A DNA stretch of 64,000 bases from Nocardioides sp. CER19 (GCF_029846275.1 NZ_JARVWS010000001.1:1672028-1736027), one strand, 5' to 3'. Counted from the first letter of the stretch, positions 41,749-50,675 are shown. Notes: a model not told the origin generated them from the letters alone. Numbers and translations are program-made.

Positions 41749-43733
41749 GCGCGGACTCCTCGGTTCTGGTCGTGCTGTTGCATCGCATCTGGCGCGAGGG
41801 CGATGAACGCGTCCAGCGCGCTCGGGTCGGCGAGGGCGTCGCGGCTCACCACCTCGGAGGCCGCTGTGCCCTGCAGGATGCGCTTGACCGGCAGCTCGAG
41901 CTTCTTGCCGGTGAGGTTGCGTGGAACGGCCGGCACACCGACGATGCGGTCGGGGACGTGCCGGGGCGAGAGCCCCGTGCGCAGGGCGCTACGGATGGTG
42001 CTGGTCAGCGCCTCGTCCAGCCCGCCGTCGGTGGCGACGAACAGGATCAGCTGCCCGTTGCCGCCGGCCAGGTCCTCCAGGTGCACGACCAGACTGTCGG
42101 TCACGCGCGGCAGTTCTTCGACCACCCGGTAGAACTCAGCGGTGCCGAGCCGGACGCCACCCCGGTTGAGCGTCGCGTCGCTGCGGCCGGTGACCACGCA
42201 GCTGCCGTCGGCCTCGAAGACGATCCAGTCGCCGTGCCGCCAGATGCCGGGGTAGGTGTCGAAGTAGGTGTCGCGCAGTCGAGTTCCGTCGTCACCCCAC
42301 AGGCCGAGGGGCATGGACGGCATCGGGGAGGTCACCACGAGCTCGCCGGGCTCTCCGGTCACCTCGCGGCCCGCCTCGTCATAGGCGTGCACGTCGACGG
42401 CGAGGGCACGGCCGGAGATCATCCCGGCTCTGACCGGCAGCAGCGGGTTGTTCTGCACCAAGCCGCTGCACACGTCGGTGCCTCCGCTACCCACGTTCAG
42501 CTGGACGCGTGAGCCGAGCTGCTCACCGATCCACGCATATCCCTCCGGTGGCAGCGGTGAACCGGCCGAGCCGAGCACCCGGATCTTCAGGTCGAGGTCG
42601 CGCAGGTCGAGGCCGGCGGCTCGGCAGGCCATCACGAAGCCGGGGCTGGCGCCCATGAGGGTGGCGCCGGTCTCCTCGGCAAGCCGCCACTGCCAGGCGA
42701 GGTCCGGGTACGCCGGGTCGCCGTCGATCATCACGATCGAGGCGCCGACGAGGAGGCCGGAGACGAGCGCGTTCCACATCATCCACGCAGTGGTGGAGTA
42801 CCACAGCATCACGTCGCCGGGCCCGAGGTCCCACGACAGGGCATGGTTCTTGAGGTGCTCGAGGGTGATGCCCCCGTGTCCGTGCACGATCGCCTTCGGC
42901 TTGCCGGTCGTGCCGCTCGAGAACAGCACCACGAGAGGGTGGTCGAAGGGCACCGCCGTGGTGTGGTGGATCGGCTCGGTCACCTGCTCGAGCAGCTCGT
43001 GCCACGAGGTGGCGCTCGGCACGCGCCAGTCGCCGTACTCGATGTCGACGACGTGGCGCACGCTCGGGAGCTCTGCGACGATCTCGGCCACCTGGTCTCG
43101 CCGGTCGATCGGCTTCCCGCCGTACTGGTAACCGCCCGCGACGAGCAGCACGGCGGGCTCGACCTGGCCGAACCTGTCGACCACGCTGCGCGGGCCGAAC
43201 TCGATGGCACAGCTGGTCCACACGGCGCCGAGGCCGGCCGCGGCCAGGAAGGCCACCAGCGCCTCCGGGGTGTTGGGGAGGTAGCCCGCGACGCGGTCCC
43301 CGGATCGCACGCCGAGATCCACGAGGGCGCGCCGGGCGCGAGCGACCTGCTCGCGCAGGTCGCGCCAGGTCAGGTCGAGGTCGGGGCGGGTCTGCGAGCG
43401 ACCCATGACGGCGACGGCGTCCTCCGGGACGCCGTGGTCGCCCAGCGCCTGCTCGGCGTAGTTGAGCAGCGAACCGGGGAACCAGACCGCTCCGGGCATG
43501 GTGCGCTCGGCAAGGACGGCGGTCCGCTCACCGTGATCCGTGACGTCGAAGAAGTCCCACACCGCCGACCAGAAGCCCTCCAGGTCGTCGACCGACCACC
43601 GCCAGAGCGCATCGTGGTCGCGCAGGTCGACGCCACGGTTCTCGCTCAGCCAGGTCAGGAACTGCCCCACGTGGGTCGTCTCGACGACATCGGCGGGTGG
43701 GCGCCACAGCACGTCACCGGTCTGAACGCTCAT
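41745..43733 (-). CDS. Acetoacetate-CoA ligase-like synthetase
   Basis: This 662-residue AMP-forming ligase has the ACAS_N-like N-terminus, the phosphate loop FSSGTTGKPKAIVHGHGG, the GSGGTDVCSG motif and the late GKKLELPVKRIL typical of acetoacetyl-CoA synthetases. Its length agrees with the family. It converts acetoacetate or a related 3-keto acid to the CoA ester. ATG at 43733 lies in a 4-bp overlap with the crotonase gene; the frame is open further upstream over that gene. Confidence 0.9.
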   Translation of the reverse strand: MSVQTGDVLWRPPADVVETTHVGQFLTWLSENRGVDLRDHDALWRWSVDDLEGFWSAVWDFFDVTDHGERTAVLAERTMPGAVWFPGSLLNYAEQALGDHGVPEDAVAVMGRSQTRPDLDLTWRDLREQVARARRALVDLGVRSGDRVAGYLPNTPEALVAFLAAAGLGAVWTSCAIEFGPRSVVDRFGQVEPAVLLVAGGYQYGGKPIDRRDQVAEIVAELPSVRHVVDIEYGDWRVPSATSWHELLEQVTEPIHHTTAVPFDHPLVVLFSSGTTGKPKAIVHGHGGITLEHLKNHALSWDLGPGDVMLWYSTTAWMMWNALVSGLLVGASIVMIDGDPAYPDLAWQWRLAEETGATLMGASPGFVMACRAAGLDLRDLDLKIRVLGSAGSPLPPEGYAWIGEQLGSRVQLNVGSGGTDVCSGLVQNNPLLPVRAGMISGRALAVDVHAYDEAGREVTGEPGELVVTSPMPSMPLGLWGDDGTRLRDTYFDTYPGIWRHGDWIVFEADGSCVVTGRSDATLNRGGVRLGTAEFYRVVEELPRVTDSLVVHLEDLAGGNGQLILFVATDGGLDEALTSTIRSALRTGLSPRHVPDRIVGVPAVPRNLTGKKLELPVKRILQGTAASEVVSRDALADPSALDAFIALAPDAMQQHDQNRGVRA

Positions 43734-44521
43734 CGCTCCGTCACCTTCTGGGCGCGGCCATCGAGGAACGCCTGCATGCGCTGCTTCGCGTCGTCGGTCC
43801 CTTGGGCGATGGCGGCCATCATCGACTCCATCGCGTAGCCCTCGTGGGGGCTGGCCTCGGCGATGCGGGGGAGGGCCTGGACGATCGCGTAGTTCGTCTG
43901 GGGTGCGTTGTCGGCGATCCGCGTTGCGAGGTCGACCGCGAGGTCGAGACCGGTCCCGTCCTCGGCGACGTATTGGGAAAGGCCCAGTGCGGCGCCTTCG
44001 TCGGCGTCGTACCGGCGACCGGTCAGCATGAGGTCGGCCATCCTGGCCACGCCGATGAGCCGGGGGATCCGGACGGATCCGCCGCCTCCCACGAACAGGC
44101 CGCGCATGCCCTCGGGAAGGGCGTAGAACGTCGACCGCTCGGCGACCCGGAGGTGCGTCGCGGCTGCGAGCTCCAGTCCGCCACCCACGACGGCGCCCTT
44201 CAGCGCCGAGACGACGGGGACCGGGCCGAACTCGACCTGCTCGAACGCGCGGTGCCACATCCTCGAGTGGCGCACGCCGGCAAGGGTGTCGCGCTCCGCC
44301 ATCTCGCCCAGGTCGAGGCCGGCGCAGAAGTGGTCGCCGTCAGCGGCGATCACGACCGAGCACACGTCGGAGGGAAGGCTGGTGAAGAACCGCTCGATGC
44401 CGAGCACGGTCGCGTCGCTGAGCGCGTTGCGCTTCTCCGGCCGCGCCAGAGTCAGGATCGCGACCTTGCCGCGACGGGACGCCCGCAAGGTCGACGGGAG
44501 CTCGACGAACGGCTGTGACAC
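43730..44521 (-). CDS. Enoyl-CoA hydratase/isomerase (crotonase) family protein
   Basis: This 263-residue enzyme shows crotonase oxyanion-hole elements DHFCAGLDLGEMAE and ALKGAVVGGGLELAAATHLR, with the catalytic-region glutamate in LPEGMRGLF. It acts on a CoA thioester by hydration, isomerisation or retro-aldol cleavage. GTG at 44521 has a GGAGG only about 4 bases upstream, tighter than usual, but no better start exists where homology begins. It is the first gene of the minus-strand operon. Confidence 0.88.
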   Translation of the reverse strand: MSQPFVELPSTLRASRRGKVAILTLARPEKRNALSDATVLGIERFFTSLPSDVCSVVIAADGDHFCAGLDLGEMAERDTLAGVRHSRMWHRAFEQVEFGPVPVVSALKGAVVGGGLELAAATHLRVAERSTFYALPEGMRGLFVGGGGSVRIPRLIGVARMADLMLTGRRYDADEGAALGLSQYVAEDGTGLDLAVDLATRIADNAPQTNYAIVQALPRIAEASPHEGYAMESMMAAIAQGTDDAKQRMQAFLDGRAQKVTER

Positions 44522-44538
44522 AAGACCTCCAAGATAAA

Positions 44539-44560
44539 CAGGAATCCTGATTATTAGACC
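44539..44560. promoter_or_regulatory. MarR-type operator before the CoA operon
   Basis: CAGGAATCCTGATTATTAGA begins here, 18 bp upstream of the crotonase start. It matches the exporter operator at 37817-37838 in 17 of 22 positions, including the AGGNNTCCT core and the ATTA that follows. Binding here would block the operon's promoter. Confidence 0.6.
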
Positions 44561-44640
44561 AGGGGTGGGCGTCCGATGCAAGCGCCTCGGCCGGCGCCCG
44601 GGCCGAGGCCTCGCCGGAAGGAGCAGCCGCATGAACGACG

Positions 44641-44829
44641 GGGCCGCCCACCCCCAGCGCCCGCATCCGGGGTGGCGGACTCGAACATGACGTCACCCTC
44701 GCCGAGCCGGCCGAAGCATCGGCGCATGAACAGATCGATGAGGCCTACCGGCGAAAGTACGGCCGCGACGGCGGCAGCCACCGTCCGGCTCATCTCAGCC
44801 TGGCCCGAGTCGCTTCCGACAACAGCAGC
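44641..44829 (+). pseudogene. Degraded DUF2255-family gene remnant
   Basis: Reading in phase with 44689 gives RIRGGGLEHDVTLAEP and then EQIDEAYRRKYGRDGG, which match the C-terminal third of DUF2255 proteins (typically RIRAGGVEKDVTF and IDAAYRAKYGRY). The family's final ATLRLVP-like strand appears only after a shift of frame, as ATVRLISAW. The N-terminal two-thirds are missing. There is no start codon or intact frame, so this is a relic. Confidence 0.65.
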
Positions 44830-44839
44830 AGGAGACACC

Positions 44840-45247
44840 ATGAAGTTCACCCAGAGCGGCGGCAAGACCGCCACCGGCCCCGCCGACTGGTTCACCGGCG
44901 CCGTCTACATCGACGGCGTCCGCAACCCCGACGACCAGTCAGCCGTCGGCTGCTCGCACGTCCGGTTCACCCCCGGTGCCCGCACCGCCTGGCACCACCA
45001 CCCCAAGGGCCAGACCCTCTACGTCACCGACGGCATCGGCTACGTCGCCCGCCGGGGCGCCATCGGCGGCACCGAGGTACACGAGATCCGCCCCGGCGAT
45101 GTCGTCTACATCGAGCCCGGTGAGGAGCACTGGCACGGCGCCACCCCCGACCGGTTCATGGCCCACGTCGCCATCCAGGAGGCCGACGAGAACGGCCAGG
45201 TCGTGACCTGGCTCGAGCACGTCACCGACGCCGAGTACGGCGCCTGA
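44840..45247 (+). CDS. Cupin-domain protein ((R)-mandelonitrile lyase-like)
   Basis: This 135-residue single-domain cupin has both cupin motifs: GARTAWHHHPKGQTLYVTDG, with the metal-binding histidines, and IRPGDVVYIEPGEEHWHGA. It closely resembles the small Mn-binding cupins annotated as carboxymuconolactone-decarboxylase-associated or mandelonitrile lyase. AGGAGACACC precedes the ATG at 44840. It is intact although remnants of other genes lie on both sides, and in related genomes such cupins often sit beside aldo/keto reductases. Confidence 0.9.
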   Translation: MKFTQSGGKTATGPADWFTGAVYIDGVRNPDDQSAVGCSHVRFTPGARTAWHHHPKGQTLYVTDGIGYVARRGAIGGTEVHEIRPGDVVYIEPGEEHWHGATPDRFMAHVAIQEADENGQVVTWLEHVTDAEYGA

Positions 45248-45277
45248 CCGACTGCATCCCCAGGACAACAAGACCCG

Positions 45278-45420
45278 ATGATCCTGAACGGGACCTCACG
45301 TCGTCCAACGACGTGACCATCCCCAAGGTCGGTCTGGGGACATGGTTCATCGACGACGACAAGGCCGCCCCGGCGGTCAGGGACGCCGTCGCTGCCGGCT
45401 CCCGCCACATCCACTCATGT
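45278..45420 (+). pseudogene. Truncated aldo/keto reductase remnant
   Basis: A frame around 45313 encodes NDVTIPKVGLGTWFIDDDKA and then AVRDAVAAGSRHIHS, the N-terminal strand-helix of aldo/keto reductases (usually GLGTW...AVELGYRHIDTA). Just before it an ATG at 45278 leads into another frame that stops, and after RHIHS all similarity ends within about 10 codons. The catalytic Tyr, Lys and His regions are missing. The gene has been deleted or overwritten up to the convergent lipoprotein gene. Confidence 0.75.
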
Positions 45421-45501
45421 CAGCGTCTGCCGCAGTCTGACGGTGGCTGGACGGGGTGCAGCGGGCGACGACGCCGGTGCTGGCGCGCGCCGGTCCGGTC
45501 G

Positions 45502-46533
45502 CTAGTTGTAGGTGACTCTGAGTACCTCGTCGGTCATCCGAGGCGTCTCGCCTCCGAGGATGAAGCCGGCGGCGTCACACTGCGCGACGGCCGAGTCGGC
45601 CAGCGGGTGAGGGAGGCGTCCTGCTCTGCTGATGGCGCTCGTCTGCGGGTCGAACCACCACATCCGGTCGGTGGGGCTGTTGGTGCCGGTTCGGCCGCCG
45701 GCGATCAGGATTCGAGTGCCGAACGCGATGGCCACGGCGTGGCCGAGGCGGACCGCCAGCCGACCGGCGACACGGGCGTGCCCGGTCGAGGGGTCGATGC
45801 GCTGGATCGCGGTCTGCAGGGTGCCTCCGGCCTCGCCGCCGAAAAGCCAGATCGCGCCGTCCGAGACCGTGCTCGCCGGGTAGCGGACCGGTACGGGGAG
45901 CGTGCCGGTCACCTTCCAGGCGTGACCGTCGGTCGAGCTGAGGATGTCGGCTTCGGCCGGGCGGGTTCCGTCGTAGCCACCGGCGATGATGACCTGACCG
46001 TCGACGGTGGCGGCGACGAGGTCGGAGCGGGGCCGCGGAAGGTGGCCGTCGATCTTCCACCGGTTGCCGTCCCAGCCCTGGACGACGCTCTGCTCGGACG
46101 AGTTGCCACCGCCGATGACGAGGGCGCGGCCGGCGGTGCCGCCGGCGGTGTCGTGGACCGGCACGGGCAGCGGGGGCAGCTGGGTGACCCGGCCGCGGTG
46201 CAGGTCGACGCGGTATGCGTTCGAGATCGAGGAGTCGCCTCCCACGAGGCCGCCCGCGACCACGGCACTGCAACCGCTGCCGGCGACGGCCTCTCGGCCG
46301 ACGGCCGTCGGGAGCCGGAATCCGGCAGAGCGGACTCGGAGTCGGCGTGGTGCGGACGGCGTACCGGGCGGGCTGGCGGCGCCCTCGGTCGGGGTGCTGG
46401 AGCGGGGAGTCTCAGTCCTCGTGAGGGGAGCTGCGGAGGAGCCGGTGCCCGCGCCGGGCGCGCTGCAGGCGCCGAGCACGAGCGCTGCCCCCGCAGCGAG
46501 TGCCAGATGCCTGCCGAGAGGTCGTCCGGTCAT
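45502..46533 (-). CDS. Kelch-like beta-propeller lipoprotein
   Basis: This 343-residue protein has a lipoprotein signal peptide with lipobox LVLGAC (Cys23), a Ser/Thr/Pro linker to about residue 60, then at least five repeats with the Kelch-style pattern GGG/GGY followed by a Trp-containing strand (ALVIGGGNSSEQ, VIIAGGYDGTR, IWLFGGEAGG, ILIAGGRTGT). It should be a surface-anchored propeller, perhaps binding carbohydrate or protein. It overlaps the preceding propeller gene by 4 bp. Function unknown. Confidence 0.8.
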   Translation of the reverse strand: MTGRPLGRHLALAAGAALVLGACSAPGAGTGSSAAPLTRTETPRSSTPTEGAASPPGTPSAPRRLRVRSAGFRLPTAVGREAVAGSGCSAVVAGGLVGGDSSISNAYRVDLHRGRVTQLPPLPVPVHDTAGGTAGRALVIGGGNSSEQSVVQGWDGNRWKIDGHLPRPRSDLVAATVDGQVIIAGGYDGTRPAEADILSSTDGHAWKVTGTLPVPVRYPASTVSDGAIWLFGGEAGGTLQTAIQRIDPSTGHARVAGRLAVRLGHAVAIAFGTRILIAGGRTGTNSPTDRMWWFDPQTSAISRAGRLPHPLADSAVAQCDAAGFILGGETPRMTDEVLRVTYN

Positions 46534-47789
46534 CGCATGAGCCCCGTGTGCCCGAGCGAGTAGCGACCGGGCTGGGGCCAGACGAGCAGGCCGTGCGGGC
46601 TGCGGGCGGGGACGCGGATCTTCGCGATGAGGGTGCCGGTGCGGGTGTCGAAGCCGTAGACGACGCCGTCGTAGCGGCCCGACAGCCAGAGCGTGCGACC
46701 GTCGATGGACAGTCCGCCCATGTCGGGTGATCCGCCGCCCGGGATCTTCCAGGTCTGGGTGAACCGTTGGCGGGCGAGGTCGAAGACCTGTACGGCACCC
46801 GCCATCCGGTCCGACAGGTAGAGGAGACGCTGGTCGCGGCTGAAGTAGATGCCGTGAGGCATCTCGAGCGTCGGGTACGCGTGCCAGATCCGGAGCCGGC
46901 GCCAGGGGATCTGAAGCAACCGGTTGCGGCCCATGTCGGCGACGAAGAAGCTGCGCCCGTCGGGGGCCAGTCGCACGTCCTGGGGCATGGCGGGCATCGG
47001 GAGCCGGATGCGCCCGAGGACGCGTTCGCCCAGGGTCGAGACCTTGAGGATCGCCCCGGAGAACTCACAGCTCACGAGGAAGTAGCGGCCGTTGGCCGAG
47101 AAGTCGGCGTGGTTCGGGCCGCGGCAGCCGGGGTCGGAGACGGTGTGCTCACGCGTGAGGCTGTGTGGATCGCTGAACACGATCTGGTCGTGCTGCTCGT
47201 CCATCACGATCGCGTGGCGGCCGTCGGGGGTGAAGTAGAGGTTGTAGGGCCTGCTGGTCATGACGGTCCCGATCATGCGACCGGTGGCGGGGTCGATCTC
47301 CGCGAGGTGGTTGGACGCGCTGGCCTCGACGTACAGCGTCTCGAGGTCCCACGAGGGCGTGACGTGCTGGTTCAGCGAACCGGTGTTCAACACTCGGACG
47401 ATCCGGTGGGTGCGTGGGGAGATCACGATGGTGCGGCCGCCGATCTCGCTGTCGGGGACGTACAGCAGGTGTGGCTGGTGTCGCAGCGTCGGTGCGACCA
47501 TGCCTGGCCCGGCGGCGGCGTAGACCCCGCCTGGCAGGGGACTCGGCATCCCCGGGATGGGGTGGCGGAACGGGGCGGCGGCAAGGGGCGTCGTCCGTGG
47601 GGCCGAGGCGCCGACGACGCCCGAGGTCGCCGTGGGGCTCGGGGTGGGGCTCGGGGTCGGTGCCGCCGATGTCGAGGACGTGCGCTCGGCCGGTGCCTTG
47701 TTCACGCACGAGCACAGCGAGACGCCGGTCGCGAGCGCCACGGCGAGCACCACGAGCTGACGCGTGGGGCCGGACGGTGGGTGGCGCAT
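46530..47789 (-). CDS. YVTN/YncE-type beta-propeller lipoprotein
   Basis: This 419-residue protein begins with a signal peptide and a lipobox-like SLCSC (Cys at about 28), then a Ser/Pro/Thr-rich linker to about residue 75. The rest forms propeller blades with FTPDGRHAIVMDE, FSANGRYFLVSCE, LAPDGRSFFVADMGRN and FSRDQRLLYLSDR, the spacing of YVTN/NHL repeats. It is presumably anchored outside the cell. It is divergent from the exopolysaccharide operon across a 197-bp gap. Role unknown. Confidence 0.8.
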   Translation of the reverse strand: MRHPPSGPTRQLVVLAVALATGVSLCSCVNKAPAERTSSTSAAPTPSPTPSPTATSGVVGASAPRTTPLAAAPFRHPIPGMPSPLPGGVYAAAGPGMVAPTLRHQPHLLYVPDSEIGGRTIVISPRTHRIVRVLNTGSLNQHVTPSWDLETLYVEASASNHLAEIDPATGRMIGTVMTSRPYNLYFTPDGRHAIVMDEQHDQIVFSDPHSLTREHTVSDPGCRGPNHADFSANGRYFLVSCEFSGAILKVSTLGERVLGRIRLPMPAMPQDVRLAPDGRSFFVADMGRNRLLQIPWRRLRIWHAYPTLEMPHGIYFSRDQRLLYLSDRMAGAVQVFDLARQRFTQTWKIPGGGSPDMGGLSIDGRTLWLSGRYDGVVYGFDTRTGTLIAKIRVPARSPHGLLVWPQPGRYSLGHTGLMR

Positions 47790-47986
47790 GGTCTTCCTCG
47801 ATGCCTCGTCTCACCAAGCATCGCAGGACTTACCTGCAAAGAACCTGACGGCCCGTGGCTCCTGGGAGGACGGAACCCGCGTCCATACCGAATATTGGTT
47901 CCGTTTTGCCACGGGTTCTTTAACGAGGGCACACGCGGAGGTGACGATGGCGGTCGGAATCCTTCGGTGGTTTTCGGGTCCCGTCG
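47790..47986. promoter_or_regulatory. Divergent promoter region, propeller lipoproteins and exopolysaccharide operon
   Basis: This 197-bp gap is clearly AT-richer than its surroundings around 47880-47930 (GAATATTGGTTCCGTTTTGC, then TTCTTTAACG). It must contain the promoters of both divergent units. I cannot assign exact -35 and -10 elements and see no strong dyad. Confidence 0.45.
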
Positions 47987-49486
47987 ATGTGGAGTCCGGG
48001 GGTAGGCGTCGTGGGTTCACGCGATGTGCGTGTGGGCAAGGCCGGCGAGTCGGCCGGGCGGGATGTCCGCCCGCGAGAGGTCGCGACGCGACCATCGCAG
48101 GTACCGACGCAGCGGGCGGCTCTGCTGCACCCGTCGAGGCAGGTGCAGGCCCGGCGAGAGAGACTCTTCCCCACGCACCGCGTGAGACAGCCTCGGACGA
48201 GCTCCGGGGTGCTCAGTCTGCTGGTGATCATCGGTGGTGACACGCTCGCGCTCGTCGCGGCGACGGCCGTGGGGGAGCCCCGGACCGTCCTGGTCGTGGG
48301 CCTGGTCGCCATGGTCGTCTGGGGGTCGCGGGGTCTGTACGGTCGCCGGTTCACGCTCTCCGTGATCGATGACGTTCCCGCGATCCTGCTCGGGGTGCTG
48401 GCGGGCATCGCCGTGCTGGCCCTGATCAGCAACGGCAGCCTCCCTCTGCGAGGCGCCGGCCTCGAGACCTGGTTGGCCTCGGTGGTCGTCGCGCGCGCCG
48501 TGGCCTACCGGTGGGTGACGAGCCGGCGTCGGCGCGGCCGCGAGGTCTTTCCCGCCCTGCTCGTCGGCCGGGGCGCCAGGGCCGACATGCTGGCCGAGCG
48601 CATCCGCCAGCACCCCGAGACCGGGCTCCGCCTGGTGCAGCGCCGATCCATGACGACGTTCCGGAGGACGCCGACGGCGGACGACATCGGCGAGCTGCGC
48701 CGGGCGGCGGCACGGCACGATGTCAGCGACGTCTTCATCTGTGGCCACCAGGGCATGCTCGGCGAGCTGGTCGACGAGCTGCGCCGATGGCGAACCACCG
48801 AGACGGCCGTCCACGTGGTGCCCGGGCTCTTCGAGTTCCACCTGCTGGGTCGAGGCGCCGGCGAGGTCTGGGGCGTGCCCCTCGAGACGGTGCGACGACC
48901 GGGACACCACTGGACGGCTCGCGCCGTCAAACGCAGCATGGACGTGGCACTCTCCGCCACCGCGTTGCTGGTGCTCAGCCCGGTCATCCTCGTGGTCGCG
49001 CTCGCCGTGCGCATCGAGGTCGGTCCCAGCATCATCTACCGTCAGGTGCGGGTCGGCCGTTCAGGTCGGACCTTCTCCTTGCTCAAGTTCCGCTCCGTTC
49101 CGCCCACCGTCAAGGCGGAGACCCAGTGGTCGGTCGTCGATCGGAGTGTCCTGGGCGTCGTCGGGCGCTTCATCCGACGGTTCTCGCTCGACGAGCTGCC
49201 GCAGCTGTTCAACGTCCTCAAGGGCGACATGAGCCTCGTCGGTCCACGTCCGGAGAGGCCCGAGTACGTCGACTCGTTCGAGGACCAGGTCGAGGGCTAC
49301 CGACACCGGCACCGCGCGCCGGTGGGGCTGACCGGCCTCGCCGCGGTGAAGGGTCTGCGCGGCAACTCGTCGCTGCACGAGCGGGTGTACTTCGACAACC
49401 TCTACATCGAGAACTGGTCCATCTGGCTCGACGTCAAGATCCTGCTGCGCACGGTGGTCTCGGTGTTGCGCGGGACCGGGTCCTGA
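47987..49486 (+). CDS. Exopolysaccharide initiating sugar transferase (WbaP/CpsE-like)
   Basis: This polyprenyl-phosphate glycosylphosphotransferase (up to 499 residues) starts glycan assembly by loading a sugar phosphate on the lipid carrier. About four membrane segments are visible at residues 75-180, then a cytoplasmic Rossmann-like domain, then the catalytic bac_transf domain: KRSMDVALSATALLVLSPVI, YRQVRVGRSGRTFSLLKFRS and FSLDELPQLFNVLKGDMSLV followed by GPRPERPEY. The start is uncertain: ATG 47987 lacks a clear Shine-Dalgarno and GTG 48011 is possible. First gene of the EPS operon. Confidence 0.88.
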   Translation: MWSPGVGVVGSRDVRVGKAGESAGRDVRPREVATRPSQVPTQRAALLHPSRQVQARRERLFPTHRVRQPRTSSGVLSLLVIIGGDTLALVAATAVGEPRTVLVVGLVAMVVWGSRGLYGRRFTLSVIDDVPAILLGVLAGIAVLALISNGSLPLRGAGLETWLASVVVARAVAYRWVTSRRRRGREVFPALLVGRGARADMLAERIRQHPETGLRLVQRRSMTTFRRTPTADDIGELRRAAARHDVSDVFICGHQGMLGELVDELRRWRTTETAVHVVPGLFEFHLLGRGAGEVWGVPLETVRRPGHHWTARAVKRSMDVALSATALLVLSPVILVVALAVRIEVGPSIIYRQVRVGRSGRTFSLLKFRSVPPTVKAETQWSVVDRSVLGVVGRFIRRFSLDELPQLFNVLKGDMSLVGPRPERPEYVDSFEDQVEGYRHRHRAPVGLTGLAAVKGLRGNSSLHERVYFDNLYIENWSIWLDVKILLRTVVSVLRGTGS

Positions 49487-49565
49487 TGAGCTCGCGTCGA
49501 TCAGGACCGTCGCCGCCGTGGTGGGCAGCCGCCCGACCGGCCGTCGCCCGCGGAAGGGGAGCCCC

Positions 49566-50675
49566 GTGCCCGGCGTGGTCCTGATCGTCAGCCAGCCCGG
49601 CAGCGCCGGTGTGGCCCATGTGGTCGCGGATCACCTGCGGTGGGCGGCGGCCGCAGGCTGGCGTTGCGTCGTCGCGTGCGATCCGGACAGCCGCCTCGCC
49701 GCCCTGGTGGAGGCAGGAGGCGCGCAGGTCGCGCCGTGGCGAGCCCGACGCAGCCCCGACGGACGGGTGGCCGGAGAGATCACCCGGCTTCGGGAGATCC
49801 TGTCCGGGACCGCGCCGGACCTGCTGCACCTGCACAGCAGCAAGGCAGGCCTGGTCGGTCGACTGGCGGCTCGGGGATCGCGCCCGACGATCTTCCAGCC
49901 TCATTCCTGGTCGTTCCAGGCGGTGACCGGCACTCGGGCACGGCTCGCTGTTCAGTGGGAGCTGCTGGCCCAACGATGGACCAGCCTGACCTTGTGCGTC
50001 AGCGAGGCGGAACGGCTGCACGGTCTCCAGGTCGGTCTCGCCGGGACCACCGTGGTGCTGCCCAACGCGGTCGATGCGCAACGGTTCCACCCGGTGTCCC
50101 GCGCCGCGGCGCTCGCGCGCCGTCGATCGCTCGGCCTGTACCCCGAGGATCGCCCGCTGGCGGTGTGCGTGGGTCGGGTCTGCCGCCAGAAGGGTCAGGA
50201 CCTCCTGCTCGCGGCATGGCCGCAGGTCGTCCAGCGCGTCCCCGGTGCCCGGCTCGTCATCGGCGGCGCTGGCGACCTCCGGTGGGCAGCCGCCCTGCCC
50301 ACTCCTCGCGACGTGTGCTTCGTGGGTGCCCTCGACGATCCGGTCGCATGGTTCCAGAGCGCCGACGTCGTCGCCGTACCGAGCAGGTGGGAGGGACAGC
50401 CCCTGGTCATGTTGGAAGCGATGGCCTGCGGCGTCCCGGTCGTCGCCAGCTCCATCCCGCCGCACGTCGAGACGTTGCCGCGGAGCGCAGGAGCAGTCGT
50501 GCCGGCGCAGGATCCGACCGCCCTGGCCGACGCTCTCGTGGAGAGGCTCACCGGGTCGGGCCGTGCCCGATCTGCCGCCGAGGGCAGGGCAGGGCGAGCC
50601 CATGTGATGTCGCGGCACAATCCAGTGAAGATCGGGGAGGAGCTGGTGAGGCTCTATGACGACACGGCGCGCTAG
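49566..50675 (+). CDS. Glycosyltransferase family 4
   Basis: This 369-residue GT-B enzyme adds a sugar to the growing repeat unit. N-terminal GVVLIVSQPGSAGVAHVVAD with the glycine loop, HLHSSKAGLVGRLAAR, then the C-terminal nucleotide-sugar site CVGRVCRQKGQDLLLAAW and the EX7E-type SRWEGQPLVMLEAMACGVPV identify family 4. GTG at 49566 follows a GGAAGGGG sequence and was preferred over 49518. The donor and linkage are unknown. It overlaps the frame of the next gene but not its chosen start. Confidence 0.9.
   Translation: MPGVVLIVSQPGSAGVAHVVADHLRWAAAAGWRCVVACDPDSRLAALVEAGGAQVAPWRARRSPDGRVAGEITRLREILSGTAPDLLHLHSSKAGLVGRLAARGSRPTIFQPHSWSFQAVTGTRARLAVQWELLAQRWTSLTLCVSEAERLHGLQVGLAGTTVVLPNAVDAQRFHPVSRAAALARRRSLGLYPEDRPLAVCVGRVCRQKGQDLLLAAWPQVVQRVPGARLVIGGAGDLRWAAALPTPRDVCFVGALDDPVAWFQSADVVAVPSRWEGQPLVMLEAMACGVPVVASSIPPHVETLPRSAGAVVPAQDPTALADALVERLTGSGRARSAAEGRAGRAHVMSRHNPVKIGEELVRLYDDTAR

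Noticed and set aside
44575..44839. N-terminal extension of the cupin frame
   Set aside because: The 88 extra codons are low complexity and overlap the DUF2255 relic. The cupin ATG at 44840 has its own AGGAGA.
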